Below are positions 1 to 5,499 of a stretch of 5,499 nt of DNA, in pieces. Both the position numbers and the translations under genes were made by a program. The DNA lies in the NCBI GenBank assembly GCA_027014185.1, contig JALWEK010000010.1, forward strand, positions 1 to 5,499, read 5' to 3'. The notes under the pieces were generated by a model. That model was not told where the DNA came from and made no database searches. It saw only the letters and a program-made list of their open reading frames with translations. The stretch comes from Aquificaceae bacterium. GTDB taxonomy: Bacteria > Aquificota > Aquificia > Aquificales > Aquificaceae. How positions within the stretch are numbered: position 1 is the first letter of the stretch; each line of letters opens with the position of its first letter.

Positions 1-311
1 TCACCTTTCTTCTTGAGGTAGAGAACCTCCACGTCCGAGTCCTTGAGGTTGAAGCGAACCCCCTTTAGGTTCGCTATTATCTCCACCACGTCCTCGGCTA
101 CACCTTCTAAGGAAGAGAACTCGTGATAAACTCCGTATATCTTCACGGCGGTCACCGCAGTTCCCGATATGGATGAGAGCAGAACCCTTCTGAGGGCGTT
201 TCCGAGGGTAGTTCCAAAACCCCTCTCGAGGGGTTCAACTACGAACACACCCCTGTCCTTTTCCTTCTGCTCCCAGTAAATCTTGTTGGGGAACACAAAC
301 TCGTTCAGCAT
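1..311 (-). CDS. rpoA: RNA polymerase alpha subunit, N-terminal part (cut by window edge)
   Basis: This is the start of the DNA-directed RNA polymerase alpha subunit, whose N-terminal domain dimerises and nucleates assembly of beta and beta'. I translated 103 codons from the ATG at 311-309; the reading frame is open to the window edge and the remainder (rest of the NTD and the C-terminal DNA/activator-binding domain) lies outside. The protein begins [15 protein letters not shown]. Residues about 26-46 carry the family's hallmark stretch, with [16 protein letters not shown] followed by VLLSS. Later segments [19 protein letters not shown] and NLKGVRF also match the alpha-NTD pattern. The start is set by GGAGG at 319-323, seven bases before ATG, and lies 15 nt after the rpsD stop, so it is probably co-translated with rpsD as in other alpha operons. 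Identification is very secure; only the partial length limits it. Confidence 0.97.
   Translation of the reverse strand, partial: MLNEFVFPNKIYWEQKEKDRGVFVVEPLERGFGTTLGNALRRVLLSSISGTAVTAVKIYGVYHEFSSLEGVAEDVVEIIANLKGVRFNLKDSDVEVLYLKKKG
208..242 (-). repeat. Two-part inverted repeat (possible mRNA hairpin) in early rpoA
   Basis: In the rpoA mRNA sense, an inner stem AACCCCT / AGGGGTT with loop CGAG (218-235) is enclosed by an outer stem GTAGTT / AACTAC (208-213 with 237-242), separated by one unpaired base on one side and four on the other. That makes 13 potential base pairs over 35 nt, covering codons for the conserved [12 protein letters not shown] segment. The repeat is directly visible; whether it folds or has a role is unknown. 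Confidence 0.6.
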
Positions 312-318
312 CAGATAA

Positions 319-323
319 CCTCC
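319..323 (-). promoter_or_regulatory. Shine-Dalgarno sequence of rpoA
   Basis: GGAGG on the minus strand sits seven bases before the rpoA ATG and three bases after the rpsD stop TGA (329-327). It fixes the rpoA start and fills most of the 15-nt gap between the two genes, leaving no space for a separate promoter there. Confidence 0.85.
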
Positions 324-326
324 AGA

Positions 327-962
327 TCAAACCTTAGAGTAGAACTCGATTATGTACTGAACGTTCACGGGCACCTCCAAGTACTCGGCCACGTTCTCGG
401 GCAGTTTAAGAACCTTACCCCTGAAGTTGTCCTTGTCCAGCTCGAGCCACTCGGGAACGCTCCTGGGATCTATGTTCTCGAGGTTTTCTTTGAGGAAGGG
501 TATGTCCCTTGAGGAAGGCTTCACCTCTATTATGTCTCCGGGTTCAACCTCGTAGTGGGGTATGTCCACCTTCTTACCGTTCACAAGTATGTGGCCGTGA
601 GCCACCAGCTGGCGAGCCTGCCTTCTTGTGGTGGCGAATCCGAGCCTGTAAACGACGTTGTCGAGCCTCCTCTCTAGGAGCTGGAGAAGCACCTCTCCCG
701 TGTTCTCCTTAGACTTTGCCGCAAGATCGAAGTACCTCTTGAACTGCTTCTCCCTCAGACCTCCGTAGAGGTACTTGAGCTTCTGCTTTTCCATAAGACG
801 TATTCCGTACTCGCTGAGCTTCCTTCTTCTCCCCTTTATCCTTCCGTGCTGGCCAGGTGGGAAGTTCCTCCTCTGGAGTATCCTCGGGGCTGATTTCTTT
901 CCCGATACAACTACACCAAACCTTCTGTCGAGCTTTACCCAGGGTCCTATGTACCTACCCAT
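327..962 (-). CDS. rpsD: 30S ribosomal protein S4 (uS4), cysteine-free form
   Basis: S4 is a primary 16S rRNA-binding protein that nucleates assembly of the 30S body; in E. coli it is also the autogenous repressor of the alpha operon. The 211-residue product starts [16 protein letters not shown], typical of bacterial S4 and within the usual 200-210 range. The S4 RNA-binding domain spans about residues 98-150, with [33 protein letters not shown] and a PGDIIEV end. The C-terminal IIEFYSK is also family-typical. There is no cysteine anywhere, so the N-terminal zinc knuckle seen in Cys-containing S4 proteins is absent and the basic segment near residues 20-50 replaces it. The ATG overlaps the rpsK stop by one base (TGATG), with AAGGAGG upstream inside rpsK. 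Function assignment is secure; whether it represses its own operon is unknown. Confidence 0.97.
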   Translation of the reverse strand: MGRYIGPWVKLDRRFGVVVSGKKSAPRILQRRNFPPGQHGRIKGRRRKLSEYGIRLMEKQKLKYLYGGLREKQFKRYFDLAAKSKENTGEVLLQLLERRLDNVVYRLGFATTRRQARQLVAHGHILVNGKKVDIPHYEVEPGDIIEVKPSSRDIPFLKENLENIDPRSVPEWLELDKDNFRGKVLKLPENVAEYLEVPVNVQYIIEFYSKV

Positions 963-1339
963 CAGACTCTCCTCCTTGCGGGCGGCCTACATCCGTTGTG
1001 GGGTATTGGAGTAACGTCCCTTATGGCGGTAACCTTAAGCCCGGAAGCGAAAACCGCTCTGAGTGCGGACTCTCTGCCAGCTCCAGGGCCTTTGATCCAC
1101 ACCTCCGCCTCCTGGAGTCCGAACTCGTTTATAGCTCTTCTGAGTGCCCTTTGAGCGGCCACCTGAGCAGCGTAGGGTGTGCTCTTCCTCGTTCCCTTGA
1201 AACCTGCGGTACCACCGCTCTCCCAGACTATCGTGTTCCCCTGAGGATCGGTTATGTTTATGATCGTGTTGTTGAAGGTAGTATGTATGTGGACTATCCC
1301 CTTCGTGACAGTCCTCTTCTGTTTCTTCTTCTTAGCCAT
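962..1339 (-). CDS. rpsK: 30S ribosomal protein S11 (uS11)
   Basis: S11 binds 16S rRNA on the 30S platform next to the mRNA exit region and the Shine-Dalgarno helix. The 125-residue product has a lysine-rich start (MAKKKKQKR) followed by the conserved core: [18 protein letters not shown] (about 14-31), [18 protein letters not shown] (42-59) and the C-terminal signature [13 protein letters not shown] with ARRR (about 108-124). The Asn-Gly pair at 115-116 corresponds to the position reported as iso-aspartate in E. coli S11. Length is normal for the family. The ATG follows the rpsM stop by 11 nt, with the stop TAA directly abutting GGAGG (1346-1350), six bases before the start. Its own stop overlaps the rpsD ATG. 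No anomalies seen. Confidence 0.97.
   Translation of the reverse strand: MAKKKKQKRTVTKGIVHIHTTFNNTIINITDPQGNTIVWESGGTAGFKGTRKSTPYAAQVAAQRALRRAINEFGLQEAEVWIKGPGAGRESALRAVFASGLKVTAIRDVTPIPHNGCRPPARRRV
971..975 (-). promoter_or_regulatory. Shine-Dalgarno sequence of rpsD inside rpsK
   Basis: GGAGG (extended AAGGAGGA) lies in the last codons of rpsK, eight bases before the rpsD ATG. With the TGATG stop/start overlap at 960-964 it suggests that ribosomes finishing rpsK reinitiate on rpsD. Confidence 0.8.
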
Positions 1340-1345
1340 GCGCTT

Positions 1346-1350
1346 CCTCC
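1346..1350 (-). promoter_or_regulatory. Shine-Dalgarno sequence of rpsK abutting the rpsM stop
   Basis: On the minus strand the rpsM stop codon TAA (1353-1351) runs directly into GGAGG, six bases before the rpsK ATG. A ribosome terminating on rpsM would cover this site. Confidence 0.8.
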
Positions 1351-1728
1351 TTACTTACCCTTCTTCTTTATTCCACCTACAGACCTTCTTCTTCCCTTCC
1401 TAGTTCTCGCGTTCGTTCTCGTCTGCTGTCCCCTCACGGGGAGGCCTCTGGCGTGCCTCTGGCCCCTGTAACAACCCATGTCCATCAGTCTCTTTATGTT
1501 GAGCTGGACCTCCCTTCTGAGATCTCCTTCCACCTTGTAGTTCTCGTCTATGAACTTTCTCAGAGTGTTGAGCTCTTCCGGGGTCAGCTCACCTACCCTC
1601 TTCCTGCAGTCTATGCCCGTCCCCTCACATATCTCCCTTACCCTCGTCTTCCCTATACCGTAGATGTATGTTAGGGCTATCTCGAGCCTCTTGTGATCGG
1701 GAAGATCCACACCCGCTATCCTAGCCAT
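1351..1728 (-). CDS. rpsM: 30S ribosomal protein S13 (uS13)
   Basis: S13 sits in the head of the 30S subunit, forms intersubunit bridges with L5 of the 50S and reaches the P-site tRNA through its basic C-terminal tail. The 125-residue product begins [20 protein letters not shown] and has [10 protein letters not shown] (about 21-30), the helix-two-turn-helix region, and the family signature [20 protein letters not shown] (79-98) followed by [17 protein letters not shown]. The final residues are the usual lysine-rich tail. Length is normal (115-125). The ATG has GGAGG at 1736-1740 and follows the rpmJ stop by only 13 nt, so there is no separate leader of the kind that carries the S4-binding pseudoknot in E. 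coli. Confidence 0.97.
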   Translation of the reverse strand: MARIAGVDLPDHKRLEIALTYIYGIGKTRVREICEGTGIDCRKRVGELTPEELNTLRKFIDENYKVEGDLRREVQLNIKRLMDMGCYRGQRHARGLPVRGQQTRTNARTRKGRRRSVGGIKKKGK

Positions 1729-1735
1729 ATCTCAA

Positions 1736-1740
1736 CCTCC
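1736..1740 (-). promoter_or_regulatory. Shine-Dalgarno sequence of rpsM
   Basis: GGAGG lies seven bases before the rpsM ATG and one base after the rpmJ stop TGA. It occupies the 13-nt rpmJ-rpsM gap. Confidence 0.8.
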
Positions 1741-1741
1741 G

Positions 1742-1855
1742 TCATCCTTGCTTTTGCTTGTGCTTGGGGTTCTCGCATATCACGTAAACCCTTCCCTTTC
1801 TCCTGATTATCTTGCACTTGGCACACCTCTTCTTCACAGAAGCCCTTACCTTCAT
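1742..1855 (-). CDS. rpmJ: 50S ribosomal protein L36 (bL36), zinc-ribbon form
   Basis: Translating the minus strand from ATG 1855-1853 to TGA 1744-1742 gives a 37-residue protein. It starts [20 protein letters not shown], continues [16 protein letters not shown] and ends in G. L36 is the smallest bacterial ribosomal protein and binds 23S rRNA in the 50S subunit. The zinc-ribbon ligands are present: Cys11, Cys14, Cys27 and His32 (C-x2-C-x12-C-x4-H), so this is the zinc-binding form rather than the Cys-less paralogue that some bacteria use under zinc limitation. Length (37-38) is exactly that of the family. The place between infA and rpsM is the classical one. GGAGG at 1861-1865, directly after the infA stop, sets the start. 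Confidence 0.96.
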   Translation of the reverse strand: MKVRASVKKRCAKCKIIRRKGRVYVICENPKHKQKQG

Positions 1856-1860
1856 GCCAA

Positions 1861-1865
1861 CCTCC
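1861..1865 (-). promoter_or_regulatory. Shine-Dalgarno sequence of rpmJ abutting the infA stop
   Basis: On the minus strand the infA stop TGA (1868-1866) runs directly into GGAGG, five bases before the rpmJ ATG. It supports the start chosen for this very short gene and suggests coupling to infA. Confidence 0.8.
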
Positions 1866-2105
1866 TCAGAGTCTGTAAACTATCCTTCCCCTAGTGAGAT
1901 CGTAGGGGGAGAGCTCTACCCTGACCTTATCGCCGGGGAGGATCCTTATGAAGTTTATCCTCATCTTCCCAGATATGTGGGCCAGAACCTCGTGCCCGCT
2001 CTCGAGCTTTACCCTGAACATACCGTTGGGAAGGGCCTCCACAACCTCTCCTTCCATAACTATCCCCTTCTCCTTCTCGCGCTCCTGCTTCTTCCTCTTT
2101 CCCAT
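1866..2105 (-). CDS. infA: Translation initiation factor IF-1
   Basis: IF1 binds the A site of the 30S subunit during initiation and helps IF2 and IF3 select the initiator tRNA. The 79-residue product is a single S1-like OB fold: [20 protein letters not shown] (18-37), the HISGKMR motif (43-49) and [18 protein letters not shown] (53-70) ending GRIVYRL. Most IF1 proteins have about 72 residues and begin near residue 8 here; this one has a longer, highly charged N-terminus ([14 protein letters not shown]). The first ATG is preferred because GGAG lies nine bases upstream at 2115-2118. An internal ATG at codon 17 would remove the first strand region of the fold and has only a distant purine-rich stretch. 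It starts three bases after the map stop, so it is coupled to map. Confidence 0.96.
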   Translation of the reverse strand: MGKRKKQEREKEKGIVMEGEVVEALPNGMFRVKLESGHEVLAHISGKMRINFIRILPGDKVRVELSPYDLTRGRIVYRL

Positions 2106-2108
2106 GCT

Positions 2109-4811
<2,703 letters not shown>

Positions 4812-4815
<4 letters not shown>

Positions 4816-5261
4816 TTCCCGATTACCTCGCAGGATCCTCCTGCTTTCTCTATCTTCTCCTTAGCGCTCTTGGAAAAGGCGTGGGCCTTCACGGAGAACT
4901 TCTTGGTAAGCTCTCCGTCTCCGAGTATCTTCACCCTATCGTTTTTGGAACAGAGTCCCTTCTGGGCGAGGATCTCGGGGGTTATCTCCGCTCCGTCCTC
5001 GAAAAGCTTCTCCAAGGTTTTCACGTTCACCGGGGTGTACTCAACCCTGTGGGGATTGACGAAGCCCCTCTTGGGAAGTCTCTGGTGGAGTGGGGTCTGT
5101 CCACCTTCGAAGTAAGGTGGCATGGTTCTGTCTCCGGACCTGCTCTTCTGGCCCTTGTGGCCCTTTCCTGCGGTCTTGCCCTGACCTGCCGCTATACCTC
5201 TTCCTACCCTCTTCCTCTCCTTCGTAGCTCCAGGGTGGGGCTGAAGTTCATGAAGCTTCAT
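4812..5261 (-). CDS. rplO: 50S ribosomal protein L15 (uL15)
   Basis: L15 is a late-assembling 50S protein that threads an extended, glycine- and lysine-rich N-terminal arm through 23S rRNA. The 149-residue product starts [18 protein letters not shown] and carries the arm motif [20 protein letters not shown] followed by KSRSG (19-43), then [17 protein letters not shown] (51-67). The C-terminal globular part contains the family signature region [20 protein letters not shown] to AGGSCEVI (110-147). Length is normal. The ATG at 5261-5259 lies 14 bases inside the end of rpmD, with GGAGG at 5271-5275; this start matches the family's MxL N-terminus, so the overlap looks genuine. The stop overlaps the secY GTG by four bases, the usual L15-SecY coupling. 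Confidence 0.97.
4826..4829 (-). promoter_or_regulatory. Likely Shine-Dalgarno sequence of secY (weak, before a GTG start)
   Basis: GAGG lies in the last codons of rplO, ten bases before the secY GTG. It is shorter and more distant than the GGAGG sites of most genes here, and a small hairpin (4830-4844) directly precedes it. Weak initiation combined with the GTGA overlap suggests that secY is translated mainly by ribosomes arriving from rplO; this is inference. Confidence 0.6.
4830..4844 (-). repeat. Short inverted repeat (possible hairpin) before the secY ribosome binding site
   Basis: The minus strand reads GCAGGA, GGA, TCCTGC: a perfect 6-bp stem with a three-base loop within the rplO codons for Ala-Gly-Gly-Ser-Cys, ending exactly where the secY GAGG begins. 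The repeat is real as sequence; a function is only inferred. Confidence 0.5.
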
Positions 5262-5466
5262 CGCTTACTTCCTCCACCTTTACCAAGTAGTGTGCCTTCC
5301 TGATGTTTCCCCATACCATGGGGTTGTCCTCTAGGATCCTAGACTGACCGGGTTTTCTAAGTCCTAGGCTCCTAACGGCCTGCACGTGGCTCTCGGGCTT
5401 TCCCGCCAGCCCTCTTATCAAGGTAACCTTTACCATCCTCTTGGACTCTTTCTTTTTCCTAGCCAT
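5248..5466 (-). CDS. rpmD: 50S ribosomal protein L30 (uL30), with charged extensions
   Basis: L30 is a small 23S rRNA-binding protein of the 50S subunit. The 72-residue product contains the L30 core from about residue 12 to 66: [20 protein letters not shown], then [18 protein letters not shown], the [13 protein letters not shown] strand-end typical of the family. Most bacterial L30 proteins have about 60 residues; here a basic N-terminal segment ([10 protein letters not shown]) and a short acidic tail (VSDEAS) are added. The first ATG is preferred over Met11 because GGAGGGG lies at 5472-5478 at good distance, while the purines before Met11 are too close to the codon. Its place before rplO is the standard spc order, so rpsE is expected upstream beyond the window. 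Confidence 0.94.
   Translation of the reverse strand: MARKKKESKRMVKVTLIRGLAGKPESHVQAVRSLGLRKPGQSRILEDNPMVWGNIRKAHYLVKVEEVSDEAS
5271..5275 (-). promoter_or_regulatory. Shine-Dalgarno sequence of rplO inside rpmD
   Basis: GGAGG, within the rpmD codons for Val-Glu-Glu near the C-terminus, lies nine bases before the rplO ATG. It supports the start that creates a 14-nt overlap with rpmD. Confidence 0.75.
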
Positions 5467-5471
5467 GGACT

Positions 5472-5478
5472 CCCCTCC
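5472..5478 (-). promoter_or_regulatory. Shine-Dalgarno sequence of rpmD
   Basis: GGAGGGG precedes the rpmD ATG (5466-5464), with the GGAGG core ending seven bases before the start. It decides the start in favour of the version with the basic N-terminal extension. Confidence 0.75.
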
Positions 5479-5499
5479 ACGGGTAGTAGAGCTTTACCC

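Noticed and set aside
1206..1218. GCGGT / ACCGC inverted repeat within rpsK.
   Set aside because: A five-base stem explained by the conserved Gly-Gly-Thr-Ala-Gly coding sequence.
857..1471. A 204-codon open frame on the plus strand, opposite rpsD, rpsK and rpsM.
   Set aside because: It crosses three securely identified ribosomal-protein genes, has no recognisable domain and its Leu/Pro/Ser-rich translation is what a complement of Lys/Arg/Gly codons gives.
5467..5499. Possible end of rpsE upstream of rpmD.
   Set aside because: rpsE is expected there from gene order, but the 33 bases are too few to recognise. One frame ends at TAA 5496-5494, leaving room for the rpmD SD; the other frames run into rpmD. 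No call is possible.

Overview
This window is a tightly packed bacterial ribosomal-protein gene cluster, the spc-alpha junction. Every supported gene lies on the minus strand, so the cluster is transcribed from the right end of the window to the left. In transcription order it holds rpmD (uL30), rplO (uL15), secY, adk, map, infA, rpmJ (bL36), rpsM (uS13), rpsK (uS11), rpsD (uS4) and the first 103 codons of rpoA (RNA polymerase alpha), which runs off the left edge. I see no tRNA, rRNA, CRISPR array, mobile element or plus-strand gene. No stretch longer than 33 bases lies outside a gene.

Organism: the adk-map pair between secY and infA, with rpsD still inside the cluster between rpsK and rpoA, is an arrangement found in several deep-branching thermophilic bacterial lineages, and unlike E. 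coli (no adk-map here) or Bacillus (rpsD elsewhere). The proteins are rich in charged residues, Ile codons are often ATA and Arg codons often AGG/AGA. The S4 protein, with its MGRYIGP start and no cysteines, resembles what I recall from Aquificota. A thermophile related to Aquificota is my best guess, but this is inference from memory and not a database result.

Layout: right part (about 4812-5466), large-subunit proteins L30 and L15. Middle (2109-4815), secY, adk and map: the protein-export channel, the adenylate-balancing kinase and the enzyme that removes the initiator methionine. Left part (1-2105), initiation factor IF1, L36, S13, S11, S4 and the RNA polymerase alpha subunit. The genes are joined by overlaps of 14, 4, 4, 4 and 1 nt or by gaps of 3 to 15 nt, with Shine-Dalgarno sequences in the end of the preceding gene or directly after its stop codon. 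This suggests one long co-transcribed and translationally coupled unit with no room for an internal intergenic promoter or terminator.

I did not find an undescribed system. The points worth a second look are modest: a two-part inverted repeat in the early rpoA coding region, a small hairpin just before the secY ribosome binding site with a GTG start, a zinc-free S4 beside zinc-site-bearing L36 and Adk, the lack of space for an E. coli-type S4 regulatory leader before rpsM, and basic or charged N-terminal extensions on IF1 and L30.
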